Made by a program: the position numbers and the translations under genes. From Collinsella sp. MSK.8.10 (GTDB lineage Bacteria; Actinomycetota; Coriobacteriia; Coriobacteriales; Coriobacteriaceae), in contig NZ_JAHPYF010000003.1 in the NCBI RefSeq assembly GCF_019041915.1, forward strand, positions 176,279 through 240,278: 64,000 nt of DNA, written 5' to 3'. How positions within the stretch are numbered: position 1 is the first letter of the stretch; each line of letters begins with the position of its first letter. Below are positions 34,190 to 44,563 of the stretch, piece after piece. A model generated the notes under the pieces. The model had not been told where the DNA came from, ran no database searches, and was given only the letters and a program-made list of their open reading frames with translations.

Positions 34190-35482
34190 GTGTTGAACAT
34201 CACCGCTTCTGACGTCAAGGACGCCAAGCTCACCGCTACGGTCACCATCCCGGCCGCCGACGTCGACGCCGCGATCAAGAAGGCCTACAAGGACACCGCC
34301 AAGAAGTACCGCTTCCCGGGCTTCCGTGCCGGCAAGGCTCCCCGTCCGGTCATCGACTCCGCACTTGGCGCAGAGGCTACCCTCGCTCAGGCCACCAACG
34401 ACCTGATCGCCGCCAACGAGCCCGCCGTCCTCAACGAGCTGGACATCGTCCCCACCAAGAATGGTGACTACAAGGACCTCGACCTCGCCAAGGATCACGA
34501 GGACTACACCTACACCGTCGAGTTCTCCCTGCGTCCTGCCGCTGAGCTCTCCTCCTTCGACGCCGTCGAGATCGAGATGCCCCCTGCGGAGGTCACCGAG
34601 TCCGAGATCAACAACCAGGTCGAGATGCTCCTCAACTACCGTGCCACCTTCGAGGACGTCGAGGGCCGCGCCGTCGAGGCCGAGGACTACGTCACCGTCG
34701 ACCTCAAGGCCGTCGAGAACGCCGACAACTTTGCCGCCGAGGGCCGCATGCTCATCGCCGGTAGCGACAGCAACCCCAAGGAGTTCAACGAGGCCCTGAT
34801 CGGCGCCAACGTTGACGACGTCAAGACCGTCACCTGGACCGACGAGGTCGAGGAGGGCGAGACTCACACCGTCGAGGTTACCGTCAAGGGCATCAAGGTC
34901 CGCAACACCCCCGAGCTCACCGATGAGCTCGTCAAGTCCGACTTTGGCTTCGACAGCATCGACGCCATGCGCGACGCTATCAAGATCGAGATCGAGCAGG
35001 ACAAGGCTTCCCGCCTCCCGGCCGAGAAGGAGAACCGTTGCGTCTCCGCTCTCGCCGAGCGCCTGCAGCTCGAGGAGATGGACGCCGACTACGAGCAGTC
35101 CGTCTTTGAGGAGCTTGGCCAGAACTTCCTGTCCAACCTCGCTGCCCGCGGCATGACGCTGGACACCTGGCTGCCCGCTTCCGGCTTGACCATGGAGCAG
35201 TTCATCGGCGACCTGCACAAGCAGGCCAACGACGTTGCCCGTGAGTCCCTGGCTCTCGACGCCCTCGCTCGTGAGCTCAAGATCGAGGTCACCGAGGACG
35301 ACATCAACGCCGAGTTCGAGAAGGCCGGCGTCAAGGACGTCGAGGCTTCCAAGGCCGAGTTCATCGCCGATGGCCGCATGCCTGCCGTCCGCGAGTCCAT
35401 CCGTCGCTCCAAGGCCGTCGACCACCTGGTCGAGAACGCCAAGGTGACCGAGGTCGACGAGACCGCCAAGGACGCCGAGTAA
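34190..35482 (+). CDS. tig: trigger factor
   Basis: A ribosome-bound chaperone of about 430 residues. The N-terminal ribosome-binding signature is seen in KYRFPGFRAGKAPRPVI (residues about 37-53), followed by a FKBP-type prolyl isomerase domain (from AEDYVTVDL) and a long helical C-terminal domain. The start is chosen from AGGAGG at 34181-34186: GTG 34190 stands 3 bases after it and TTG 34193 six, so either may be used; an in-frame ATG at 34178 lies before the site. It heads the tig-clpP-clpX group common in bacteria. Confidence 0.93.
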   Translation: MLNITASDVKDAKLTATVTIPAADVDAAIKKAYKDTAKKYRFPGFRAGKAPRPVIDSALGAEATLAQATNDLIAANEPAVLNELDIVPTKNGDYKDLDLAKDHEDYTYTVEFSLRPAAELSSFDAVEIEMPPAEVTESEINNQVEMLLNYRATFEDVEGRAVEAEDYVTVDLKAVENADNFAAEGRMLIAGSDSNPKEFNEALIGANVDDVKTVTWTDEVEEGETHTVEVTVKGIKVRNTPELTDELVKSDFGFDSIDAMRDAIKIEIEQDKASRLPAEKENRCVSALAERLQLEEMDADYEQSVFEELGQNFLSNLAARGMTLDTWLPASGLTMEQFIGDLHKQANDVARESLALDALARELKIEVTEDDINAEFEKAGVKDVEASKAEFIADGRMPAVRESIRRSKAVDHLVENAKVTEVDETAKDAE

Positions 35483-35558
35483 TTCTCGCCACCTTGCCCG
35501 CGAGCGCATGCGTGCGCCCGTGATGGGGTAAAGTTATACACCGGTTATCCGGTAGCTT

Positions 35559-35605
35559 CGTACGGTGCCAGCCAATGCATAGCATGCGGGCACCGTACGT
35601 TTATC
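35559..35605 (+). terminator. hairpin/terminator between tig and clpP
   Basis: CGTACGGTGCC and GGCACCGTACG form an 11-bp perfect stem with an 18-19 base loop, followed by TTTATCT. The short T-run suggests partial termination, leaving clpPX partly linked to tig. Confidence 0.65.
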
Positions 35606-35645
35606 TAGAACCAATTTGGTCCGCAAGAGAGAAATGGAGATGCGT

Positions 35646-36266
35646 ATGATCGCTAAGTTCGATTCCGCCCTCGTGCCATACGTTATCGAGCAGACGCCGC
35701 GCGGCGAGCGCAGCTACGATATCTATTCGCGCCTGCTCAACGACCGCATCATTTTCTTGGGCGAGGAGATCAACTCCGTCAGCGCCAACCTGGTCGTTGC
35801 CCAGCTGCTGCATCTTGAGAGCCAGGATGCCGAGAAGGATATCTCGCTCTACATCAATTCGCCCGGTGGCGAGGTCTACTCCGGCCTGGCAATTCTGGAC
35901 ACCATGAACTTCATTAAGCCGCAGGTCTCCACCATCTGCGTGGGTATGGCCGCGTCTATGGCCGCCGTGCTGCTTTCGGCTGGTGCCAAGGGCAAGCGCT
36001 TCTGCCTGCCGCACTCCAAGGTCATGATTCACCAGCCCAGCGGCGGTGCTCAGGGTCAGCAGACCGAGATCGAGATCGTGGCCGAGGAGATCAAGAAGAC
36101 CCGTCGCGAGCTCAACCAGATTCTGTCCGACGCGTCGGGCCAGCCCATCGAGAAGGTCCAGGCCGATACCGAGCGCGACAACTACCTGACCGCTGCCGAG
36201 GCCCTCGACTACGGCCTGATCGACCGTATCGTCACCTCGCGCGACCTCGCCGCGAAGGACGCCTAG
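35646..36266 (+). CDS. clpP: ATP-dependent Clp protease proteolytic subunit
   Basis: A 206-residue serine protease subunit that forms the barrel degrading proteins unfolded by ClpX. The catalytic Ser104 (VGMAASMAA) and His129 (MIHQPSGG) are 25 residues apart, as in E. coli. Several in-frame starts lie close together (35634, 35640, 35646); 35646 is taken because GGAG stands 6 bases before it. The clpX gene begins one base after the stop, so the two subunits are co-expressed. Confidence 0.94.
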   Translation: MIAKFDSALVPYVIEQTPRGERSYDIYSRLLNDRIIFLGEEINSVSANLVVAQLLHLESQDAEKDISLYINSPGGEVYSGLAILDTMNFIKPQVSTICVGMAASMAAVLLSAGAKGKRFCLPHSKVMIHQPSGGAQGQQTEIEIVAEEIKKTRRELNQILSDASGQPIEKVQADTERDNYLTAAEALDYGLIDRIVTSRDLAAKDA

Positions 36267-36267
36267 G

Positions 36268-37674
36268 ATGGCCGGTAACATACAGGACAACTTCGACGAG
36301 AACGGCAACCCCATCCGCTGCTCCTTCTGCGGAAAAGAGCAGGGACAGGTCCGTCGTCTCGTAAAGGGTCCGACCAACATCTTTATCTGCGACGAGTGCG
36401 TTGCCGCCTGCTCCGAGATCTTGGAGGAGTCGCTGGCTTCGGACTTTATGGATGCTGCCCGCAATGGCAAGCTGCCGGGCTTCCTCAACGACCACGGTCA
36501 GCCGGCATCCCAGCCTGCCGTGGACCCCGAGGCCGAGGGCTTTGAGCTCGAGGACGACCGCCAGGTCATCACGCACGTGCCTACGCCGCACGAGATCTAT
36601 GACGAGCTTTCGGCCTATGTTATGGGCCAGGAGGACGCCAAGCGTGCCATGTCGGTTGCCGTGTACAACCATTACCGCCGCGTGATCGAGGGCGGTGCTG
36701 CGCTTTCGGCCTTTGACGATGGCTTGGACTCGCAGCTCGACGATGATATGGACGAGGTGGAGCTCGCCAAGTCCAACATTTTGCTGCTCGGTCCCACCGG
36801 TACCGGTAAGACCCTGCTCGCTCAGACGCTCGCGCGCATCCTCGAGGTGCCGTTTGCCATCGCCGACGCCACCGCGCTCACCGAGGCCGGTTACGTGGGC
36901 GAGGATGTGGAGAACATCCTGCTCAAGCTCATCAACGCTGCCGATGGCGACATTGAGCGCGCGCAGGTTGGCATTATCTACGTGGACGAGATTGACAAGA
37001 TCGCCCGCAAGGCCGAGAACCTCTCCATCACCCGCGATGTTTCGGGCGAGGGCGTTCAGCAGGCGCTGCTTAAGATTCTTGAGGGCACGGTGGCAAGCGT
37101 TCCGCCCACCGGCGGCCGCAAGCATCCCCAGCAGGAGCTGCTGCAGATCGACACGACCAACATCTTGTTTATCTGCGGTGGTGCCTTTGTGGGTCTGGAC
37201 AAGATCATCGCCGACCGCGTGGGCAACAAGGGCGTGGGCTTTAACTCCGAGATCGCCGGCCCCACCTCGGTCGACGAGAACGACCTGCTTCGTCAGGTGC
37301 TCCCGCAGGACCTCAACGCCTTTGGCATGATCCCCGAGTTTGTGGGACGTACGCCCGTCGTCACCCAGACGCAGGCGCTCGACGAGGACGACCTGGTGTC
37401 GATCCTGACCGAGCCCAAGAACGCCGTGGTGCGTCAGTACCGCAAGATGTTCCAGCTCGAGGACGTTGAGCTTGAGTTTGAGGACGCCGCCCTGCACGAG
37501 ATCGCCCGTATGGCGCTCGCCCGCAAGACCGGCGCCCGCGGCCTGCGTTCCATCTGCGAGGACGTGCTGCAGCAGACGATGTTCGACCTCCCCAGCGAGG
37601 AAGGCGTCACCAAGGTCATCGTGACCGAAGCCTCCGTAAAGGGCGAAGAGCAGCCCCAACGCATCTACGGGTAA
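36268..37674 (+). CDS. clpX: ATP-dependent Clp protease ATP-binding subunit ClpX
   Basis: A 468-residue AAA+ unfoldase. The N-terminal zinc finger is seen as CSFC and CDEC (residues 13-40), Walker A as GPTGTGKT (about residues 175-182) and Walker B as YVDEID. It is longer than E. coli ClpX (424), partly because of an acidic segment ([16 protein letters not shown], about residues 150-165) placed just before Walker A. This acidic loop is a lineage feature or a regulatory insert. It works with the clpP product encoded directly upstream. Confidence 0.95.
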   Translation: MAGNIQDNFDENGNPIRCSFCGKEQGQVRRLVKGPTNIFICDECVAACSEILEESLASDFMDAARNGKLPGFLNDHGQPASQPAVDPEAEGFELEDDRQVITHVPTPHEIYDELSAYVMGQEDAKRAMSVAVYNHYRRVIEGGAALSAFDDGLDSQLDDDMDEVELAKSNILLLGPTGTGKTLLAQTLARILEVPFAIADATALTEAGYVGEDVENILLKLINAADGDIERAQVGIIYVDEIDKIARKAENLSITRDVSGEGVQQALLKILEGTVASVPPTGGRKHPQQELLQIDTTNILFICGGAFVGLDKIIADRVGNKGVGFNSEIAGPTSVDENDLLRQVLPQDLNAFGMIPEFVGRTPVVTQTQALDEDDLVSILTEPKNAVVRQYRKMFQLEDVELEFEDAALHEIARMALARKTGARGLRSICEDVLQQTMFDLPSEEGVTKVIVTEASVKGEEQPQRIYG

Positions 37675-37696
37675 ACCAGCCAAAAACGTGTTTGCT

Positions 37697-37736
37697 AATA
37701 GCCTCCGACCACCCGCGGTCGGAGGCTATTTTATAT
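37697..37736 (+). terminator. terminator of clpX
   Basis: AATAGCCTCCGACC and GGTCGGAGGCTATT form a perfect 14-bp stem with a 6-base loop, followed by TTATATA. Confidence 0.88.
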
Positions 37737-37825
37737 ATACGCAATAACCCCAACTACCTGTGTTATTCTGTGTGTTTGTTTAAGTCTCAGCGAAGTCATA
37801 TCAGACTGAAGTAATCGATACCTAA

Positions 37826-37865
37826 GGGGAGGAATGTAGACCCTGGCGGGCCTACATTCCTCCCC
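37826..37865 (+). promoter_or_regulatory. 14-bp hairpin in the valS leader
   Basis: GGGGAGGAATGTAG (37826-37839) pairs perfectly with CTACATTCCTCCCC (37852-37865). It has no T-run and leaves the AGGGAG ribosome site before valS free. No T-box sequence is seen, so it is not the usual tRNA-sensing leader; it may stabilise the mRNA or bind a regulator. Confidence 0.6.
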
Positions 37866-37885
37866 GGCGGGACAGGGAGAGATAT

Positions 37886-40582
<2,697 letters not shown>

Positions 40583-40665
40583 GTCTAACTTGGGGGACGC
40601 GGTTTGGGGCATTGCTCGCTACTGCGGACACCTATTCCGCCGTTCTAACGAACGGCGGCTGGCTC

Positions 40666-40777
40666 GACGCTGCAAACGCCTCTGATGGCCAATCTGCCGT
40701 TCAACTTCGGGCGCATGGGCATAAGCCCTATGCGCCCTTGTTTCACGGCACCTTGGCTCATCAGAGGCGTTTTCGCT
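40666..40777 (+). other. highly structured gap between valS and folC
   Basis: An outer stem, AAACGCCTCTGATG with its complement CATCAGAGGCGTTTT, encloses TGCCG/CGGCA and an inner hairpin, GGGCGCAT and GGGC paired with GCCC and ATGCGCCC. A further hairpin CCGCCGTT/AACGGCGG lies just upstream (about 40636-40658). The outer stem ends in TTTTCG, so the whole may act as a valS terminator, but its size suggests a structured RNA. It does not match what I know of folate riboswitches. Confidence 0.5.
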
Positions 40778-40791
40778 GACTATCCTCAACC

Positions 40792-40797
40792 TATACT
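40792..40797 (+). promoter_or_regulatory. -10 element of a likely folC promoter
   Basis: TATACT (40792-40797) lies about 14 bases before the first ATG; the -35 element is weak. The short distance suggests a very short leader for folC. Confidence 0.4.
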
Positions 40798-40814
40798 GTT
40801 TTATTTTTCTATGA

Positions 40815-42173
40815 ATGGCGGTTCTGAAAATGCCTAAGCGTTCTGGCTTGTATACCGTTCCTTTTGAGTTTGAGTTGCTTTCGTTTGGTGAGGCTGTGGG
40901 GCTTGCTGCTGATACGGGGCGGATTTCTGGGGATGCTGGTCCTTTGCTTGAGACGGTTGTCGATATGCTCGATGAGTTGGGGCGCCCGGACGAGTACTTT
41001 GATTGCATTCAGGTCGCCGGTACCAATGGCAAGACTTCGACCACGCGTTTTTCGGCTGCCATCCTTCGTGGTGAGGGGTTAAAAACCGCGCTGTATACGT
41101 CGCCGCAGCTGGTGCGTTATCCCGAGCGCATGGAGGTCGATGGGCGCGTTGTGAGTGACGAGGCCTTTGCCCGTGGCGTTTCTGCCGCTGTTGAGGCGGG
41201 ACGTCGGGTGAATGCGCACCGTGTGGCGGCGGGGGAGCGCGCCTATACCATTACTCCGTTTGACCTGCTGACGGCCGCTGCGCTTGTCGTGTTTGCCGAG
41301 GCCGCGGTGGATGTTGCCGTGCTTGAGGTTGGCATGGGCGGGCGCTGGGACGCCACGAGTGCGACCGATCCCGTCGCCGTTGCCATTACGGGTATTGGGC
41401 TCGATCACACACGTATTTTGGGCGATACGCTCGAGGCCATTGCGGGGGAGAAGGCTGCGGTCATTAAGCCCGGACGCCTGGTTGTGCTGGGCGAGGGCAC
41501 GCACGAGGCGAGCGTTCAGCGCGTGATGGATGCCCGTTGTCGCGAGTGCGGCGTCGTGCCACTCGTGGTGAGTCATGCCACGACTAAGGTGCCGGCGCAT
41601 GTGGGCGACACGGTTGAGTTTAGCTGCACCACGCCGCGCGCGATCTATACGTCGAGCATGGTCAAGCCGGCCTATCAGCCGCAGAATGCTGCGTGCGCGA
41701 TTATGCTGTGCGAGGGGTATCTGGGTCGCGAGCTCGATCATGACAAGCTCGATGCCTCGCTTATGGGTTGCCCCACACCGGGTCGTTTTGACGTGCTGGG
41801 GACCGATCCGCTCAAGCTGATCGATGCCTGCCATAACCCTCAGAGCTGCGAGAACTTTGTAAGCGCGCTGGACGAGATTGACCCGTGCGTTGAGAATCGC
41901 CCCACGCTGCTGTGCGCCGCGCTGGCCGATAAGGACGTGGCGGGCATCGTTGACGTTTTGGTTCCGGCGTTCCCCCGCGTGGTCGTGACCCAGACCGATT
42001 CCGATCGCGCCTTGCCGGCAGAGGAGCTCGCCTCTCTTGTGGACGTCGATAAGCTTGCGGGTGTGTACCCCAGCGTATCCGAGGCCCTCGCGGTCTTCGA
42101 GGCCGCAGGCGAGTCCTTCGTTGCCGCCGGCACCATCACCCTAGCCGGCGAAGTAGCCGGCCTGCTCCGCTAA
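40815..42173 (+). CDS. folC: folylpolyglutamate synthase / dihydrofolate synthase family protein
   Basis: A 452-residue Mur ligase-type enzyme that adds glutamate to folates. The ATP-binding VAGTNGKTSTTRFSAAIL (about residues 73-90), the LEVGMGGRWDATS motif and GLDHTRILGDTLEAIAGEKAAVIK are all typical of FolC. The start is uncertain: ATG 40815 and ATG 40830 have no strong ribosome site, and the mRNA may be nearly leaderless. The first 45 residues are less conserved. The gene stands alone. Confidence 0.9.
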   Translation: MAVLKMPKRSGLYTVPFEFELLSFGEAVGLAADTGRISGDAGPLLETVVDMLDELGRPDEYFDCIQVAGTNGKTSTTRFSAAILRGEGLKTALYTSPQLVRYPERMEVDGRVVSDEAFARGVSAAVEAGRRVNAHRVAAGERAYTITPFDLLTAAALVVFAEAAVDVAVLEVGMGGRWDATSATDPVAVAITGIGLDHTRILGDTLEAIAGEKAAVIKPGRLVVLGEGTHEASVQRVMDARCRECGVVPLVVSHATTKVPAHVGDTVEFSCTTPRAIYTSSMVKPAYQPQNAACAIMLCEGYLGRELDHDKLDASLMGCPTPGRFDVLGTDPLKLIDACHNPQSCENFVSALDEIDPCVENRPTLLCAALADKDVAGIVDVLVPAFPRVVVTQTDSDRALPAEELASLVDVDKLAGVYPSVSEALAVFEAAGESFVAAGTITLAGEVAGLLR

Positions 42174-42187
42174 CCCATCCCCTCATC

Positions 42188-42254
42188 AGTTGCGGTGAAA
42201 TACGGACTGTTTTACAAGCCAGAAGTCTCAAACAGGCCGTATATCACCGCAACT
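42188..42254. repeat. palindromic repeat, TTGCGGTGAAATA family, copy 2
   Basis: Arms GTTGCGGTGAAATACGG (5') and CCGTATATCACCGCAAC (3') flank a loop. The outer half matches the copies at 4580 and 44041, but the inner half differs and has changed on both sides so as to keep pairing. Confidence 0.75.
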
Positions 42255-42261
42255 CAAAAGC

Positions 42262-42281
42262 AGTCAATTTGGGACGGGGCT
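42262..42281. repeat. AATTTGGGACGGGGCT repeat, copy 1
   Basis: AGTCAATTTGGGACGGGGCT is identical to 43663-43682, and 44144-44160 holds the inverted form. It lies in the gap 42174-42524, which contains no gene. Confidence 0.75.
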
Positions 42282-42327
42282 TTTTTGGCTGCCCTGTGCC
42301 CCGAGTCGACTCGCTTGCCATGAAATT

Positions 42328-42465
42328 GGCCTATCTACTACGTTTGACCGGTTACCCTCGACCACACGGAACATTGCGAAATTAAAACCGCAGGTAGACG
42401 GCTTGCGGATTTTGCGAAAAGTCGGTTATGGTCGACCCGTGCGGGTTAAACGTAGTAGATAGGCC
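42328..42465. repeat. hairpin element A with conserved 27-nt core
   Basis: Outer arms of 22 bases (42328-42349 with 42444-42465, one G-T pair) enclose TCGACCA/TGGTCGA (42358-42364, 42429-42435) and a 27-base core (42378-42404) identical to one in element B at 43900-43926. The outer arms of the two elements differ in sequence. T7 follows on the plus strand (42467-42473), so it may also terminate folC transcripts. Confidence 0.7.
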
Positions 42466-42490
42466 GTTTTTTTGTGGCGACATTCATGTG

Positions 42491-42521
42491 ATGCGGCAAA
42501 GGGGCTGTCCCTTTGCCGCAT
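42491..42521. terminator. 13-bp perfect hairpin after the peptidase gene
   Basis: ATGCGGCAAAGGG pairs with CCCTTTGCCGCAT around a 5-base loop, 4 bases beyond the stop of the minus-strand peptidase gene. No T-run follows on either strand, so termination is uncertain. Confidence 0.55.
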
Positions 42522-42524
42522 TGC

Positions 42525-43613
42525 CTAGTCTAGGCGGACTGGATCGTGGGGGTAGGCGTTGAGAATCTCGACGCCGGACTCGGTAACCAGGGCCAGGTCC
42601 TCGATGCGGACGCCGGTGCGGCCGGGGAGGTAGATGCCCGGCTCGATGGAGAAGGTCATGCCCGGCTCGACAACCTGCTCGTTGACGAGCGAGACGTCGC
42701 CCGGCTCGTGGTCCTGCAGGCCAATCGAGTGACCCAGGCGATGCGTAAAGTACTGCCCATAGCCCGCATCCTCAATCACGTCGCGCGCGGCGCGGTCCAG
42801 GTCGCACATACGAACGCCCGGTGCGATGAGCGCTTCGGCGGCCTCGTTGGCACGGCGCACGATTTCGTAGATGCGCGCCGTCTCCTCGTCCGGCTCGCCC
42901 CAAAAGAACGTGCGCGTCATGTCCGAGCAGTAGTTGCAGCGGCGTCCGCCAATGTCGAACAGCACCGCGTCGCCACGTTTGAGCACGGTGTCGTCGGGTT
43001 CATGATGCGGGTCGCCGGCGTTGGCGCCAAAGCTCACGATGGGCGGAAAGCTAAAGCCCTCGCAGCCGTGATTACGGTACAGACCGAGCATCTGGTCGGC
43101 AATTTCGCGCTCCGTCACGCCCTCGTGGACGAGCTTGATAACATCGGCCATCACAGCGTCGTTAGCGGCCGAGGACGCGCGCATGAGCTTCTGCTCGGTG
43201 GCATCCTTGTAGGTGCGTGCGTCGGTGACGGCAAAGTCGCCCAGGAAAAACTCGCTGGCGGCATGGCGCTCCATGAGGGGCATCAAAAAGCCGGAGCGCA
43301 TGACGGTATCGATGCCGAGCGGTTTGGTCGGATCGATCTCGCGAACGATGGCGTCGGCCACAACGTCAGTATCGGTGTGATAGGCCACGCGGGCATTGTC
43401 GTACTCGGGCAGCTGATGCAGCGCGTTGACCAAGATCACGGGCTCGCTACCGCGCGCGAGCAGCACACCGCAAAAACGCTCGAACATATCGGCATAAAAG
43501 CCGGTCAGGTAATAGATCGACCATGGGTCGTTTACGAGCAGCTGTGCGCCGGGGTGCTGAGCCTCGAGCGCATCGAGCACGCGCGCCACACGCTGGTCAT
43601 CGACATGTGCCAT
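42525..43613 (-). CDS. Xaa-Pro peptidase family protein (M24)
   Basis: A 362-residue metallopeptidase with a creatinase-like N-terminal domain and a pita-bread catalytic domain. The five metal ligands are visible: the two Asp in FDIGGRRCNYCSDMTR, His in THRLGHSIG, and Glu in SIEPGIYLP and GVRIED. It removes amino acids next to proline from small peptides; aminopeptidase and dipeptidase forms cannot be told apart here. AAAGGA stands 6 bases before the ATG. Long palindromic repeats lie on both sides. Confidence 0.9.
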   Translation of the reverse strand: MAHVDDQRVARVLDALEAQHPGAQLLVNDPWSIYYLTGFYADMFERFCGVLLARGSEPVILVNALHQLPEYDNARVAYHTDTDVVADAIVREIDPTKPLGIDTVMRSGFLMPLMERHAASEFFLGDFAVTDARTYKDATEQKLMRASSAANDAVMADVIKLVHEGVTEREIADQMLGLYRNHGCEGFSFPPIVSFGANAGDPHHEPDDTVLKRGDAVLFDIGGRRCNYCSDMTRTFFWGEPDEETARIYEIVRRANEAAEALIAPGVRMCDLDRAARDVIEDAGYGQYFTHRLGHSIGLQDHEPGDVSLVNEQVVEPGMTFSIEPGIYLPGRTGVRIEDLALVTESGVEILNAYPHDPVRLD

Positions 43614-43662
43614 GAAACATCCTTTCGCTGGGCTGCCACCATGGTATCCCCAATGCCGGGGT

Positions 43663-43682
43663 AGTCAATTTGGGACGGGGCT
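43663..43682. repeat. AATTTGGGACGGGGCT repeat, copy 2
   Basis: Identical over 20 bases to the copy at 42262-42281. With the inverted copy at 44144-44160 it brackets the repeat-rich gap upstream of the peptidase gene. Confidence 0.75.
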
Positions 43683-43706
43683 ATTTTAGCTACGTCCAAC
43701 ATGCGG

Positions 43707-43784
43707 AATGATTTTTCTGGGACGGGGATTAAATAATCATTGGGTGCCGAATGATTATTTAATCCCCGTCCCAGAAAAATCATT
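43707..43784. repeat. perfect 35-bp palindrome with 8-base loop
   Basis: Arms 43707-43741 and 43750-43784 are exact reverse complements; the arm contains TTCTGGGACGGGGATTAAAT. The shared GGGACGGGG links it to the repeats at 42262 and 43663. A perfect stem of this length is likely recent or kept by selection. Confidence 0.85.
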
Positions 43785-43841
43785 TGAGCGAACGTTCGGG
43801 CTAAAGTAGTCAAAAGAGGCCCGTCACAAATGGGCTGGGTT

Positions 43842-43995
43842 CAAAAGTATGGCGGATTACGGGGCTGGACCTGTATTACTTGACCATGGGAAAAATCATG
43901 AAATTAAAACCGCAGGTAGACGGCTTATAAAAAATAGATAAATGCCGGTATGGATGGGGGTCTCCGAATCAGCCCCGTAATCCGGCATAGTTTTG
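43842..43995. repeat. hairpin element B with conserved 27-nt core
   Basis: Arms of 26 bases (43842-43867 with 43970-43995, two mismatches; sequence GGATTACGGGGCTG in the 5' arm) enclose the same 27-base core (43900-43926) as element A. In both elements GACCA stands 18 bases before the core, and CGGT(T)ATGG 18-19 bases after it. Confidence 0.7.
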
Positions 43996-44040
43996 AAATG
44001 GCACTAAAGTAGGCACAAGCTAAATGCCGATTCCAAGGAT

Positions 44041-44107
44041 AGTTGCGGTGGAATAGTTCCTGGATGCCGGGGTTTTGGCGGAAATCAGGAACTATTTCAC
44101 CGCAATT
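44041..44107. repeat. palindromic repeat, TTGCGGTGAAATA family, copy 3
   Basis: Arms AGTTGCGGTGGAATAGTTCC and GGAACTATTTCACCGCAAT. The arms are nearly the same as copy 1 at 4580-4650, while the loop differs. Confidence 0.75.
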
Positions 44108-44143
44108 GAGGAGGGGCGGGGTGGATGGCGGGGTAGCTAAAAG

Positions 44144-44160
44144 AGCCCCGTCCCAAATTA
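44144..44160. repeat. inverted copy of the AATTTGGGACGGGGCT repeat
   Basis: AGCCCCGTCCCAAATTA, preceded by TAGCTAAAAG. It is the reverse complement of the 43663 repeat with its flank (TATTTTAGCTA), so the two could pair across about 450 bases. Confidence 0.7.
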
Positions 44161-44161
44161 G

Positions 44162-44560
44162 CTAGACTAGGTCGATGTCCATGCTGGCGATAAGGTTGAT
44201 GTTGGTGTCTGGGAGGTTCTCTAGCACGACGTCGCCCATGCGGATGGGGGCCTCGACGATCACGCCGCGGATGAGGTCCATGGCTTGGGCGTGGAGTTCT
44301 AGCGGGATGGCTTCGGATGTGCGCACGGGGAGCAGGGCTTCGTCGCCGCCGGAGACGGCCACGGTCGTCGTGAGCACGCGCATGGGGCAGGTGAGCTCCT
44401 GGTGTGCGAACTTATCGCCGCGCGGGCAGTTGTTACCGGTTACGGAGCGCACTTCCACCACGGCGCCATTGGCGTCGCGCTCTACCTCTATGGTCAGGAG
44501 GCACTCGGATGGGCAGGTCGTGCAGTTGAACTGCAGCGTTTCGATCACGTTATCGCTCAT
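44162..44560 (-). CDS. DUF1667 domain-containing protein
   Basis: A 132-residue protein of the DUF1667 family, which is regularly encoded with anaerobic glycerol-3-phosphate dehydrogenase-type flavoproteins. Four cysteines, CTTC and later CPRG and CPMR (residues about 14-60), suggest a bound metal or Fe-S cluster. It is the last gene of the three-gene unit 47375-44162 and starts 3 bases after the FAD oxidoreductase gene. Its function is unknown; electron transfer between the flavoproteins and an acceptor is a reasonable guess. Confidence 0.83.
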   Translation of the reverse strand: MSDNVIETLQFNCTTCPSECLLTIEVERDANGAVVEVRSVTGNNCPRGDKFAHQELTCPMRVLTTTVAVSGGDEALLPVRTSEAIPLELHAQAMDLIRGVIVEAPIRMGDVVLENLPDTNINLIASMDIDLV

Positions 44561-44563
44561 AGT

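Noticed and set aside
37740..37885. T-box riboswitch before valS
   Set aside because: No T-box core (the conserved GGTGG-type antiterminator sequence) and no terminator with T-run are found; only a plain hairpin is seen. The thrS leader was checked with the same result.
40583..40814. Folate riboswitch before folC
   Set aside because: The gap is highly structured but the conserved loops of the tetrahydrofolate riboswitch, as far as I know them, are not seen, and the structure ends before the promoter-like TATACT.
42174..44161. CRISPR array in the repeat-rich gaps
   Set aside because: The repeats are inverted, of several kinds and unevenly spaced, with no regular spacers and no cas genes.
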